A DNA stretch of 64,000 nucleotides from Torymus aiolomorphi (Eukaryota > Arthropoda > Insecta > Hymenoptera > Torymidae): contig CM070873.1 of NCBI GenBank assembly GCA_036365515.1, positions 44,870,657 to 44,934,656 on the forward strand, given 5' to 3'. A model generated the notes under the pieces. That model searched no databases. It had not been told where the DNA came from and saw nothing but the letters and a program-made list of their open reading frames with translations. Of the stretch, positions 1-11,678 are shown piece after piece. Position 1 is the first letter of the stretch; every line of letters begins with the position of its first letter. The position numbers and the translations under genes were made by a program.

Positions 1-152
1 GTTGATTCCTTCAAAAGTTATGTAAGTTTAAATTGAGCATCGAAAGTGCATCAATTAAATATGCCGGCAGTCGAACAGTTTAATTTTAGGGATTAAACAG
101 TGCATTTTCGATGCTCTATTTAAAATTTTTATAACTTTGGAAGGAATCAAAA
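1..152. repeat. Palindromic repeat (MITE-like)
   Basis: The first about 50 bases, beginning TTGATTCCTTCAAAAGTTAT and including GAGCATCGAAA, return as an imperfect reverse complement at about 103-152 (TTTCGATGCTC, ATAACTTTGGAAGGAATCAA). The loop is about 50 bases. It may continue to the left of the window, so no target duplication can be judged. Confidence 0.6.
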
Positions 153-553
153 TTTTTTAATTCTTAAAAAAGAAATGAAAGCTCATTTTCTCTAGTTTTG
201 AAATTATATTTAAGACTCCCCGGAGTTAAATGGTTACCGTTTCAAGAAGAGGGTTTTTTCAAGCTTTTTTTTAAAATAAAGCTAAAAAGGCGCAGAACTT
301 CAGTTTTTTTGAGCGTTAGGGTCTAATATTGCAGCTTTCTTTATATTTCTACATCCAAAAACATATCGCAAAGTTTGAGCCGAATCCGTGATCCGGAGTT
401 TGCAGCCTCTCCTAGTAAGATATTTGACACTATAGAAAAAAATTATTAAAATTAAATGTGGAATGTTGAAAGCGTGAATATTGCTCATTAAAGAAAAGTT
501 ACTTTAATTTTTTATTAGATTTGAACGGGGGAGAACTCATTGTCTTGCTTATG

Positions 554-736
554 CGATTACAGGTGTAGGGGTTACGGGAAAATGATTCAGAAATTAATAA
601 AGTGTGAAGTATTGCGTACATTTATTTATACACGTGGGATGTAATGTGGTATGTAAGATTGTAAATAATAGAATGTCACGCTTCACTCTTTAATCATTTC
701 GGAATTATTTTTCCGTAATCCTCACCTGAAATTACA
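554..736. repeat. Palindromic MITE
   Basis: The arm starting GATTACAGGTGTAGGGGTTACGG is matched by the reverse complement of the right end (CCGTAATCCTCACCTGAAATTACA). Pairing continues inward through a segment reading AATAAAGTGTGAAG on the left. It has no coding content and directly abuts the next palindrome. Confidence 0.6.
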
Positions 737-737
737 C

Positions 738-1020
738 ATGAAATCCAGATTTGGGTCGATTGACAATCGAATTTTCCTTTTTTGGATTGAGCGATACATT
801 TTGATTTGATAAATAAGAATATGGGCGCAAAAACTGCTTTGACAATTTTTTGTACCTCTTATTAAGAATTAAAAGTTAAAATGACCATCTTTAAAGATGT
901 ACTTATCCACTTTTAACTTTCAATCCTTAAGAAGGGATAAAAAAATTGTCAAAACATTTTTTTATGTTAAGCCAAATAACGAAAATTCGATCGTCGATCG
1001 GTCCAAATTTAAATTTCATG
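738..1020. repeat. Palindromic MITE
   Basis: The two ends are CATGAAAT and ATTTCATG, with imperfect arms of about 100 bases. Inner matches include GACAATTTTTT against AAAAAAATTGTC and AAAAGTTAAAA against TTTTAACTTT. No open reading frame was seen inside it. Confidence 0.65.
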
Positions 1021-2480
1021 ATAATGAGCCTTTCCCATTAAAATCGGATCAAAAATAAAAATTTTCATAGAAAGTGGCTTTCCTTTATAATGAGCAATAA
1101 TACGCTTATAACATAGCCGATTTTATTTTAAAAATTTGTTTTCCGTCGTGCAAAATATCTTAGTATTATACAAAAGTCGATTATATTTTTATTTTTAGTT
1201 TTCATCCGGTAAGCGTCCTCAAATTGACAAGATTTGAGGATGTGTCTGCACGGTGCTCACGAATAAATAATGTCGTGCACTACTTCTCTGCGCGCAGATC
1301 GCGGGTTGAATGAACTCGAATTGATGATCCAATTAGTCTATGCGGTATTTATATGCTCGCTCACGGGCGAGACGATTTTAATGAGATTATAAAAAGATTT
1401 TACGTATACATTACAGCCATTGGATTGTTTTAATTCTCATTGCATAACAATTAATACATCACTTCGATAAAGGGTATTCTTATATTACTGTATACATTTA
1501 GCAGATGGTTTAATTAACCCACCCTGCTTCCAATCGATTTATTTTACGAATTAAGAGAATTATTTTTGAAACTTCTATATAGTATATTTCCAAATTGAAT
1601 AATTCCACTTCTGCCACTCCGACAAATCACAAGTCCATACAACACTCTATACAAACTTAATCAACTAAATTAATTAACGTAATCAGTGGATTCATGTAAA
1701 AAAAACGCTACCACTCGATGTATAAACACAGGAGGAGTCGACGAAAAGCAGTCTCCGACGCGTCCACAGTCGGCGGCGTATTGTACATGAAAGAATTTCC
1801 TTTCAGTGTCAATTACGGCTCGTGTGTCGCCGCTTCTCGGGGACCGCGCGTCTCTCTATCTCTCCGATTACCCTAAATACGTGCCCCCGCCTACGCGCGT
1901 GCGTGATGTCGTCGTCAACGGGCGGGCGAATCACTCTCGAAAAAAATGGGCCGCGCGCGCTCGCACGTGCACGGTGTGAAGAGTGAAGGTATTATAGGAC
2001 TGTGGCAGAGATGGGAAAATGGTAATTTTGGGGTGATCTAATCGCACGTGTTTTGTTGTTATTTTCATTAATAACAAACGTTTGGCGATGTATATGAATG
2101 AGAAAAATTTGAAAAAGTTTGTTGTGGTGAAAATTATAATGATATCGTTAAAACTTCGGGACAAGATATTACAAAGATCAAAAAATGATGGCAATTCATT
2201 GGCACGTAGCTTCCTCAAACTAATGTATTGGTTCCTCGTGTTATTTTTGAATGTCATAATAATTAGTTTAACAATACACCATAATTTTAGCTTCAAAATA
2301 TAAAAATGGAAAAATCTTTTTTTTTTTAATGCAAGTAACCTATTCACGAAAAATCACGATTTCAACAATAACTGTAGAGTGACTGACTATAGCGATAAAC
2401 ATTTTTTTTTAATTATAAAAAATAAATACACGTTTGTATTATAAAAGAACAAAGATAGCTAATCCAAAATTTCAAAATGA
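1021..2480. other. Intergenic, no supported gene
   Basis: AT-rich sequence with a CpG-richer patch at about 1730-1960. The patch could be a promoter or first exon of a gene outside the window, but nothing in it is recognisable. One copy of the dispersed GGCAATTCATTGGCA palindrome lies near 2190-2240. The short open frames here have no protein-like composition. Confidence 0.5.
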
Positions 2481-2693
2481 AAAATAGGTAATTTGATGCT
2501 GTTTTTCATCCATTTTAATTTAATTAATTTCATTAACCCTATCATTGAAAAAACGCAAAAAACTAGATCACCAAAACTAAAAAATGAAAACAATTACAAA
2601 ATGCATCAACGTAAAAAGTGTTGACCGGAATTGAGAAAAAAAATGAAGAAAATGTGATTCACTAAAATCGATCCAGTCAAAGCTGAGATCTCG

Positions 2694-2771
<78 letters not shown>

Positions 2772-2882
2772 CCATACAGCTATTGTTGAAAAAAACATCT
2801 TTTTCAACTCGAAATAAATAGCAGAAAACAAATTTCTAACATGTTTTAAACAAAACTTAAGCTTTACTACAAAGTTTTCTCT
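2481..2882. repeat. Copy of (CA)n-carrying repeat family, partial
   Basis: The flanks on both sides of the CA tract match the copy at 42000-42330. Upstream is a shared GCTGAGAT segment, and downstream are ACATCCATACAG and a C/T-rich end. Its terminal hairpin appears to be interrupted by the MITE that starts at 2884. On the far side of that MITE, GAAGGAGTAAAAAAT at about 3681 resembles the missing right half. Confidence 0.55.
2694..2770. repeat. (CA)n microsatellite
   Basis: About 38 CA repeats with a single CGCG interruption near 2732. It sits inside the repeat copy at 2481-2882. Confidence 0.95.
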
Positions 2883-2883
2883 G

Positions 2884-3676
2884 CACTCTAAATATAAAAT
2901 AGTGAAAAAAAGCACTATCCAGTAGTTAAAAGTCGTACACTTTGGGAATAGTGAATATACAATTCGAAATAGTGGATATCTACTATGTTAATAGTGAATA
3001 TGAGGCGTTTCACGTGAGCTCTCCAGGCGCAGCGCGCGAGCGCGAAATCATGCTGTTTTCAGCTTGTGTTTGAAGGGCTAAGATGTATCTAAAAAAAATA
3101 ATCCCCAAGTGATTTCGATGTATTTTTTCCTCAGCTTTCCGATGATGCTATTAGTTTCTCAAAATTTTTCAATTCTAACCTCAGAAAAACATAAAACGTG
3201 TTATATCTCAAAAACTATATTTTTAATATTTTTTTTGACCTGCTAGATCGAAAGAGGAGGAAATTTTACATGGATATAGCCTTTTTCTACATAGGGGTTT
3301 TTTGATTTTTTCGAGATATTATTCAAGAAATACTTCGAATTGAAAAATTTTGAGAAACTAATAGCACCATCGGAAAGCTGAGGAAAAAATACATCGAAAT
3401 CACTTGGGGATTATTTTTTTTAGATACATCTTAGCCCTTCAAACACAAGCTGAAAACAGCATGATTTCGCGCTCGCGCGCCGCGCCTGGAGAGCTAACGT
3501 GAAACGCCTCATATATATTGACTTTTTTAAATAGTGAAATTTCGCTATTTTAAAAAGTTAATATACACTGCTCAAATCGTGGATGCCCACTATTTCGGAT
3601 TGCATATTTACTATTTTGGAGAAGCACGACTTTTAACTACTGGATAGTGATTTTTCACTATTTTACATTTAGAGAG
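2884..3676. repeat. MITE with CACTCTCTAAAT-type ends, carrying a second MITE
   Basis: The outer ends (CACTCTAAATATAAAATAG on the left, CTATTTTACATTTAGAGAG on the right) are inverted repeats. The pairing continues through AGTAGTTAAAAGTCGT for about 110 bases. The interior is occupied by an unrelated palindromic element at 3001-3511. A sister copy without the inner element lies at 3796-4081. Confidence 0.75.
3001..3511. repeat. Nested near-perfect palindrome (MITE)
   Basis: The ends TGAGGCGTTTCACGT and ACGTGAAACGCCTCA flank arms of about 180 bases. These are nearly perfect reverse complements, including the stretch CAAGTGATTTCGATGTATTT and its partner. It is inserted inside the larger MITE at 2884-3676 and flanked by TA-type sequence. 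No protein is encoded. Confidence 0.8.
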
Positions 3677-3795
3677 TAAGAAGGAGTAAAAAATATCAGT
3701 TTTGGTAGTAGAGGGCTGTTTGAACATTGTGCAAATTGTTACAAAAATAGCAATTTTCAATATAAGATGTTAGTATAATTTTTTCAGAATTTTGT

Positions 3796-4081
3796 GCTCT
3801 CTAAATGTAAAATAGTGAAAAATTACTACCTCAATAGTTAAAAGTTGTGCACTTCCGAAATAGTGAATATGCACTCCAAATTAGTAGGCTTCTACTATTT
3901 TATTAGTATGTATTAACTTTTTTAAAATAGTTAAATTTTGTTATTTTAAAAAGTTAGTATACACTACTAAAATAGTAGATGTCCACTATTTCGGAGTGCA
4001 TATTCACTACTTCAGAAGTGCACGACTTTTAACTATTGAGGTAGTGATTTTTCACTACTTTACATTAAATTTAGAGAGTGT
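3796..4081. repeat. Second copy of the CTCTCTAAAT MITE
   Basis: The arms of about 130 bases pair almost end to end. CTCTCTAAATGTAAAATAGTG on the left matches the right end, which has a 4-base insertion (TACATTAAATTTAGAGAG). The sequence matches the outer part of the element at 2884-3676, so the two define one family. Confidence 0.8.
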
Positions 4082-4892
4082 GAGTTAGATACCTGTATCG
4101 CTTTTGGGTGAGTTAGTTACACGGAAATTTTCCTCCTTGATGTGATATGACTGTACATTTGCCACATGTGGCAAATATACCTGCAGGTATATTCTATAGA
4201 ACGTTGTAATAAGCCAAAAATAAGTTTTGGTATGAAGTAAAATAATTACAATATTGTATAACATTGAATTTCAAACGCTTCATCACTCTGAGAAAAGAAA
4301 ACGCATTATAAAACCATATCATCTCATTACCTTATATAATAAAAAACACTTTTCATCACATCCATCACCATTCCAAATTACCAATACAATTCCAATTCCT
4401 CTTCAATAAAGCACAACCCGTCCCAGAAAAAGAAAACCTCTCAAAGGGCGCATAAAGCTATCTCCCTCGAGTCCGAAGCGAAATCCGCGAACGAACTAAT
4501 TTGTCGCTCCCTCTTTTTTGTCATCCCCCGTCGTGCGCGCTTTTTTCCGCTCTTCTCCCTTTGACGCGGGTCCCCACACTCTTACACACACACATATGTA
4601 TACGCTGCAAGCGAACATAAGGCGCGTTTCCGCGGACCGACGATATAGCCTTAATAACGTCGCTGTGCCTTATCGGTGGCGAGACGCTTTTTGTGCCTGC
4701 GAAAGAGAGACGGAAGCTCCGATGCTCTAACGGGTAAATGGGGGTAAGGGTGGAGTGGGTGATTACAGGGTGTAGGGTAGTTCGGAGTTGGAGCTGGTAA
4801 GTTTTGGAGGAAATGTGTAGTAGTTTTGGAAGAGAAATGACGGTGTTAGTTCGGGTTTTTCGTGTAGATAAGCCGTTTTTGTTACCTAGTTA
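4082..4892. other. Intergenic, no supported gene
   Basis: AT-rich, then CpG-richer from about 4440 to 4740. No recognisable coding exon, tRNA or strong repeat was seen. Confidence 0.5.
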
Positions 4893-5343
4893 GGTTCCCA
4901 TGTAACACTCGATCTTTACTTAATATTGTGCCATTACTATTTTACAAGACTGGCAAGATTTAAAAATGTTGTAAAAGTACTATGAATTATTGACACAGTC
5001 TAGTTAGATAATATTATTTTTGGCGAAAGCATTTTTGGCTTTTTTATTATTTTCTGCGATTTTTCTTATTTGATCTGTACAAAATATTGTGACCATATTG
5101 TTTCAATATTTTTCCAATATAGTTTCAATATTTGAACAATGTGATCAAAATATTGTGTAAAGATTAACAGGAAAAATCAAAACTTAAGAATCAATAAAGA
5201 AAACGACGACAATGCCTCGTGACAATATTTTCTAAAGACTGTGCCAATATGTCGTAACATCTATACAATAATGTTAAATCTTGACAGATTTAACAAATTA
5301 TTTTATCACAATATTGAGTAAAGATCGAGTGCTATATGGGTTA
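4893..5343. repeat. MITE with CACTCGATCTTTACT inverted ends
   Basis: The left end (CCCATGTAACACTCGATC) and the reverse complement of the right end (CCCATATAGCACTCGATC) pair. Pairing continues to CAATATTGTG for about 40 bases. The interior is AT-rich and repeats AATATTGTG-like words, so internal secondary structure is likely. It is non-coding. Confidence 0.75.
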
Positions 5344-8210
5344 CTGATCGAATCAACAGCCATTTACAAATAAAACGTTAGGTTGAAATACTTTGTCGAT
5401 GTCTTTCAATAATGTAACCCGTTGTAACATGATTTTTCCAATTTTACAACTTTAAAAATATCAGGTAACCCGGTTGCTCTAAGTCATTAACTCGGTCATT
5501 CAATACGGTACTGACCCTATAGATAGATGACTATTATAAATGAAAGACGATGTTAAATATTTAAAGCTAATTTCAGTTATTGACGAAGTCTAGATATGAA
5601 AAATTATCGGTATACTGAAATATTATTATGTCAATATTATACCAATTATCGTAGCTAAAATCAATACTGCAAGTTTTTCAATAAACACACACCAGCATAC
5701 ACATACAAATGTTTGCTTTCCAACGTCAAATTACATTTGATTAGCGCGCTTGTTATTTGTCCAACACAAATACATATCCCTATCGTTTATCAAATTAACT
5801 AATAAAAAAATCAACCTTTATTTATTTATACTCCCCCACCATACGCGTAAATCACCATCGTATAAAAAAACGAGAATACAGCGCATCAAAACATCAGTAT
5901 CTAAACGCTTGAAAAAAAATCCGCGCTTTATATATTTTTATTATTACACCACGGGCCGGCTCCGCGCAATAAAACTTGTGATTTTATGCTCCTTAAACGT
6001 CGCTCTCGATTTATTACGCGCGATGACGGGACAAAAATACGTAATCCGACGTGGATCAGCTTTCGATAAAAAAAAAAAAATAAAAAGAAAACGAGACAAA
6101 GAAAGTCTCTAGAAATACGCAAAGGTATAACGCGCGGCGCCATTTTCGTCGATTCACCCCCATTATCACTTTTCCGATATACCTACGCGCGCGCTCACCT
6201 CGCGAAAGCTGAAACCAATATAATATACATGTATATATTTTGCAACTATAAGAAAAACACGGATTTCGCGGTCGTTATAGCGTATACACGCGTATACGTA
6301 CACCTATACGTGCGCAAAAATCGAAAGAGAGAAAGCCGTCCGCTTTATTGTGGCTGCGGATATCGAGTGACGATAGCGGGGATCCCAGTAGTGGTAGCGC
6401 GACGCTATAGAGAGAGAGACAAGAAGTTCCCGAGGGATTTGAAACACGAGATTTCCGAGCGCAATCAGAGCTGGGAGCAGGGAAAAATCCGTCTACGTCT
6501 GGTGGCTATTGTGTGTGCGCATGTATGTGTATGTGTGTGTGGAGATACGGTTTATGCGTTCCTTTGATTTCGAGTAGTTCTTGGGAGCGGCGCTGCCTTG
6601 CGCGTTTGACGTATACGGCGACGATTCGTTAGCTGTATCGAAAGCGAGAATGTACGACAATGGAGGCAGATGATACGGAGAGGTGCGGGTTTTGCGAGAT
6701 TTGTTTTGGGAAAGTTGCACTTTTATTTAATCAGTAGAGGGCATAATGTGTATGTACAAGTAGAAATGAGGGTATATTAATCAGGAAAAGTAGGAAAACA
6801 TACATATTTTATCTGTGATTAATTGTCTCGCGATTAGATTTGCTTGCAGCTCGCGATTATTGATAACGGCTCTGACTGCAAATATCTATCTTTTTTTCAG
6901 CTTCTCACAGATAACGCGATGTGGTGTATATATGGATAAAAGTATATATACATTTGCAGTGTACGTTAGATGTCAAATACGATACATACAGCGTTCTCTC
7001 CAGCTATCCAGTTACATCCTTTAAAGTCTATCATCAGATCAGCAAACAGCGACGTTTGTAAATACATGAATTTTTAAACCGCTTAAAAGTACAGTATTTT
7101 GCACCCTATACTATTATCGTTATTGATTTAAAAAGAAGGCACAATACATATACAAGCAAACGCCTAAGAGCTGACAATCTACAACGTATAGTAAAAACAA
7201 CAATTTGCAACGAAAAAAAAAAAACGTTCCGTATACATTCTTAAACAATAATACTTATCCATTAACATAAATTATTAAGTCTAAAAAAGCCTCACCCGCA
7301 GCATCACGAAGTCCCTACTTACTACCCCACACGCGCGCGAAACCTTTGAACTCGCTCTTCCTCGACAACGTCATTATCTCCCCACGCCCGAACAAAGGCA
7401 TAATCGTTCTAATTAACCGTCATCTCGTTACGTGTACTATACGCTTCATCTCTGCTTCTCTCTATGCGCATCTATTCGCCCACGCACATAGTAGCAATTC
7501 GATGTACGTAGGTACGTATATAAATTTATTTCCCCGTATTGAGTGCTCCGCGATGCGCGCCTCTTTACTATAGGACATTTTTACGCGTAAACGGTGCGCG
7601 CGCTATGTGATAATATGTTCGCATGACCGCGTACAAGCGCGACGCTTATTAGAGATCAAACGCATATGGGGCAGCTTTCTTTTCAGCTCTACATATACCT
7701 ATGTCTCTACCCTTTTACCGCACACTTCAATCGCGGATTAATAATTAAACGGTAAAAAAAAGTATATCTTACATACATGAAAAAACTCGCATAATAACGT
7801 CACGACGAATTCGAAAAATCCAAAACGCTTCGGGACCGCGCGCACTTGGAATTCGCAGCCAGTCGCGCGAGCGCGCGAATACCAGCGCGTTACAGTCGTT
7901 CGTCCTGACGGCAACGCGGAATCCTCCACCCGCGCGCGCGGTATTTCATATTTGCGCTGGTATAGGATAGAGGTAATAGCAATGAGTCACGCTCTCTCTC
8001 TCTCTCTCTCTCCTCGCCCCTTCAACGTGCGCGCGCGCGAATCCCCGGGCTGTCTCCCCTTATCGTCGCTCCTTACACACTACTTCCTCCGCCGCTTATC
8101 TATCTCGAAGCGGGGCAGAATAATGTATATACGCGTATACTCGAAACCCAGTATTCGCTCGTTTTTATACGCGCATCGTGTATGGTAAATAAACGCGCGT
8201 AATAAGTGTT
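5344..8210. other. Intergenic with CpG-rich patches, no supported gene
   Basis: This holds alternating AT-rich sequence and CpG-rich, simple-repeat-rich patches (6110-6720, 7540-8200, with a (TC)n run near 7991-8012). The patches could be promoters or untranslated exons of a neighbouring gene. Open frames in this stretch are short and of low complexity. Confidence 0.45.
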
Positions 8211-8263
8211 ATACTATGTACAAATGAAAGAGGAATTGAGAAAAAGTAATAAACGCGCTCTTA

Positions 8264-8350
8264 CCTTATTATCCTCGTCGACGAGGCATATCCCCTTCAG
8301 TTTTCCGTCATAACCCGCCACACAAGAACACAGGGTATAAAAAAAAATCA
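8264..8350 (-). CDS. Possible EGF-like coding exon (weak)
   Basis: On the minus strand a short frame reads CSCVAGYDGKLKGICLVDED. This has the Cys-x-Cys, Gly-Tyr and later Cys spacing seen in EGF-like repeats. It ends at a strong donor (AATAAG then gtaagag) at about 8264. I could not find a convincing acceptor upstream or a partner exon, so this may be chance. If real, it would be one exon of a secreted or membrane protein whose other exons lie across long introns. Confidence 0.2.
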
Positions 8351-8780
8351 AACTACATATAACCAACTGTACTGTTATTATACACGTGCGTAATACGCGG
8401 CTCTCGAAGCGGCCTAACCGACCCGACAAACGCACCACCACTAGCACAAGTATAGTGTCTGTGCGTATATATATATATATATTATATATCCATATGATGT
8501 CAATCGGCAGCACGAGGTGCAATATCGAACGCGGTGCGCGCGCGCGCCCGGTGTAGCTCTCGCTCGTCGACTGCCGGGCCGCCGCGAGCTTTCGGTCTTC
8601 CTCGTCTGCTGGCGAGCGGCGGCCTCGGCGGCGCGAGATATTGAGAGTCGCATGCGCAGTCCGCCGCCGATGATGATGGCTGCATCCAGCACGCGCGCGC
8701 CTGCGCGGGGGGTCTTTATATGTATATGCAAGGGGTTCCCCGATGATGCTCGACTTTTTTTTTAGAAGGGGGTGGCGAGG
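8351..8780. promoter_or_regulatory. CpG-rich island, possible promoter
   Basis: A stretch dense in CG dinucleotides (for example GCGCGCGCGCCC near 8540 and GGCGGCGCGAGA near 8626) in otherwise AT-rich DNA. It could be the start region of an unseen gene. The overlapping frames in it look like composition artefacts, and no core promoter motif can be assigned with confidence. Confidence 0.3.
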
Positions 8781-9470
8781 GGTGTCTAGATTTTGGGAAT
8801 CGAGTGTGCGAGCGAAGGATTGGGGGTGAGTTTAGATGATGCGTGGAGAAAATTTTTTCCGTTTTGTTGTGGGTGAGGGATATAGATTTTTATGAAAAAG
8901 TTGTTGCAAAAATTATTTTACTACAAGTTTTCGATAATCTTTACTATTTCAGATACTACTCCTCGCGTTAAAAAAAAAATAGTTTCTCTTCTTAAAGAAT
9001 ATTGCTTCACTTTTTATTCGATTTTTTTTCGATTTTCTTTTTATACTTATATACATTTGAAAGTAAAATACTCTTTTAATTATAAATATTTTAGGCATTT
9101 ATGACATTGCATATTTTATATTTATCACCCTTTCATAATCAACCTTCTGTTACTGATTTAAACACGACTCTTACTATATGTGACTGTTGTCTTCACGAGA
9201 TTTTTGTATGAACATGATTAAGTAATTTATTGTAAAAAAGTCAAAATTACAAAACATAATTTGTTATAAAATCCCATTTTAATAATCACATGGTTCACCC
9301 AGTGATGTTTCAGAAATACTTATACCTACATTTTAGTCCATTCTATGATTCTACATATAATTAGTGAGAATCTTTCAAATCATACATTATCTTCGATTAG
9401 ATAAAAAAAAAGCTATAGATATATCACATTCAAGATGGAATCAACCAAATTTTGTTCAACGAAAAATATA
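8781..9470. other. Intergenic, no supported gene
   Basis: AT-rich sequence downstream of the amidotransferase gene. Nothing recognisable was seen. Confidence 0.5.
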
Positions 9471-9477
9471 TAAAACT

Positions 9478-9483
9478 TTTATT
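9478..9483 (-). terminator. Polyadenylation signal of gatA
   Basis: AATAAA on the minus strand about 40 bases downstream of the gatA stop codon. This is a suitable position for the 3' end signal of that transcript. Confidence 0.5.
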
Positions 9484-9521
9484 TACATTACAAACAACGT
9501 CAACTTCGCATAAAAAGTAGA

Positions 9522-11214
9522 TCACTTTATCAGGCTCTCGTCCTTGACCGTGAGTCTGGGAAACTTGACAACGTCCTCGATCCACTTGGCCACCCCGAGG
9601 ATCCTCTCCTCGCAGAACTTGGGCCCCATCAGCTGCAGCGACAGAGGCATGCCGTTCCTGGACAACTTAATCGGCACGCTAACCGCCGGGATACCTGCCA
9701 TATTAGCGGATTGCGTGCAGAAATCCTGGACAGAACACTGGGTCTGATTGTCAGCGGCGATGAAGTCGTGGTAGCGTGGCGCCTCGCTGAGCGTCGTCGG
9801 CGTCAGGAGGAGATCGACACCGGATTGCCAGACCTGCTCGAAGTCATCGGCTATCAGCCGCCTCACCTTCATCGCCCGCACGAAGTAGTCCTCGTAGTTG
9901 TCATCGAGGAGGAAGTAGTTGCCGGCCAGGATGCGGCTGCGCACGATGTCGTTGAAGCCCTCGCTGCGCGTCTTGGCGTAGAGCTCCTCGGTGGAGAGTC
10001 TTTCGTCGGCACGGTGCCCGTACTCCAGGCCGTCGTAGCGAGCCATGTTGCTCGCCACCTCGCATTGATTCAGCACCGAGTAGCAGACGATAGAGTACTC
10101 CGTGTGAGGGAGGGATACCGGGATTATTCGAGCGCCTGCTTCCTCCAGGAGCTCGCTCACCTCCACCCAGTTGGAGTCTACTTCTTCGGTGAGAGCGGAG
10201 CAACGGTATTCCTTGGGCAGGCCTATTCTGAGGCCACTTACGTCTACTGGTGAGGGCAATTCGAAGGGTGTGATGGGTGCTTTTACGGTGGTGGAGTCTA
10301 GTGGATCTGGACCAGCTATTTTGTTGAGTATTAGAATGGCATCGTTAACTGTTCTGGTGAGGATGCCAGGTACATCCATTGAGTTTACCAGGGGAATGAG
10401 TCCATGGCGCGATACCAACCCATATGTTGGTTTAAGACCAACTAGACCGCAGTACGAAGCAGGGTTACGAGTGGATCCTCCTGAATCAGAGCCAATGGCA
10501 GCATAGCATGTGCCAGTAGAAACCGCTATTGCTGAACCTCCACTGCTACCACCTAAAATTTTCAAATTACTTGTTACTTTTACATTTTTATAATTTGTAT
10601 ATACAATATTATATTAGTTTACCTGCTATGTGCCAATTATCTGTCTTAGAGAGGGCTTCATTACTGTACTGCATCTCCTCATCATGAAAATAATCATCAA
10701 AAACATAATTCTTCATGATTTCCGAACCCCACAAGTTCTTTGAAGGGCCATAATGAGAGTCTACCGTTCCAGCACCCATGGCAAACTGATCCAAGTTTGT
10801 TTTCCCTATCAGTACAGTACCAGACTGGTTCAATTTTTTATAGACTGTTGCATCATAACAAGGGACGAAATTTTCCAGCATCATAGAAGCGCAGGTTGTT
10901 GATTGTCCAGTTGTACAGAAATTATCCTTCATCGCAATGGGAATGCCATCGAGGGGACCCAACAGTGCATTCTTCTTTTGCCTTTCATCCGACTCAAGTG
11001 ACTGTTGCTTTGCAAGCTCACTGGTCACCGTTATAAATGCATTCAATGGTTTCACAACTGAAGTTAGCTTCAGGGCAGCCTTAGCCAACTCAGATGGTCG
11101 AATGTCTCCAGAGGCTATTTTCTGGCTGACAGTCCTTATCGGAGCCGTGAGAACGTTATTCATTTTTATTGCATCTACTGTAGAGTGAACAAATAACCTG
11201 TTTATCTGGCGCAC
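9522..11214 (-). CDS. gatA: Glutamyl-tRNA(Gln) amidotransferase subunit A, mitochondrial
   Basis: GatA is the amidase subunit of the mitochondrial GatCAB complex, which turns misacylated Glu-tRNA(Gln) into Gln-tRNA(Gln) using ammonia from glutamine. There are two exons, 11214-10623 and 10552-9522, separated by a 70-base GT-AG intron. They join in frame to 540 codons plus stop, close to animal orthologues (QRSL1). The amidase-signature Lys-Ser-Ser centre is visible: the Lys in GIPIAMKDN (exon 1), the serine loop GGSSGGSA right at the exon junction, and [12 protein letters not shown]. The first ATG gives a short basic N-terminus ([12 protein letters not shown]) suited to mitochondrial import. 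A second Met 17 residues later ([14 protein letters not shown]) aligns with bacterial starts. All key residues are present and no lesion is seen. Confidence 0.96.
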
Positions 11215-11678
11215 TTAGGAAGTCTCGGCAAGATACTCCATTATCGGTAACGTATTACTCATACGCAGCCAGCTGTGATCTCTGGAACACAACATACATA
11301 ACAATTAAACAGACTAAACATTTTTGGCAAAAAAAAAAAAACAGCAAAAGTCCCATTACCATGTACAGGTTAAAACGCATTGTCTACAAAGTCAGCCGCG
11401 GCTGCCCGCTGTTTTGTCCGCTGCGCAGACGCTGCCGGCTGCGCTGCTATTCCTCGCGGGGCCAACGCTGGTCGCAGGTAACCCAGTTGCTACTAGGTGG
11501 CGTTACTGACAGGAAATAGGACTCAGTAACATGAAGGAAAAAAGGTTGTAGGGTGGTAAGGATAGATGGTAGCATGAGTGTCCAAAGTAGCGGTCAGTCG
11601 TGCTCGACGTGACACTATAATACCTCTATGCATAACACACATAACACGTTCTCCCCAACTCACTTCTCACCGGTGAGC
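11215..11678. other. gatA upstream region
   Basis: Contains the presumed 5' untranslated region and promoter of gatA. There is a poly-A run near 11330 and a GC-richer patch at 11390-11480. I see no independent gene. Confidence 0.4.

Noticed and set aside
9544..10506. Long open frames on the plus strand opposite gatA
   Set aside because: They are antisense shadows of the gatA exon, caused by its codon composition. No independent start context or protein family is evident.
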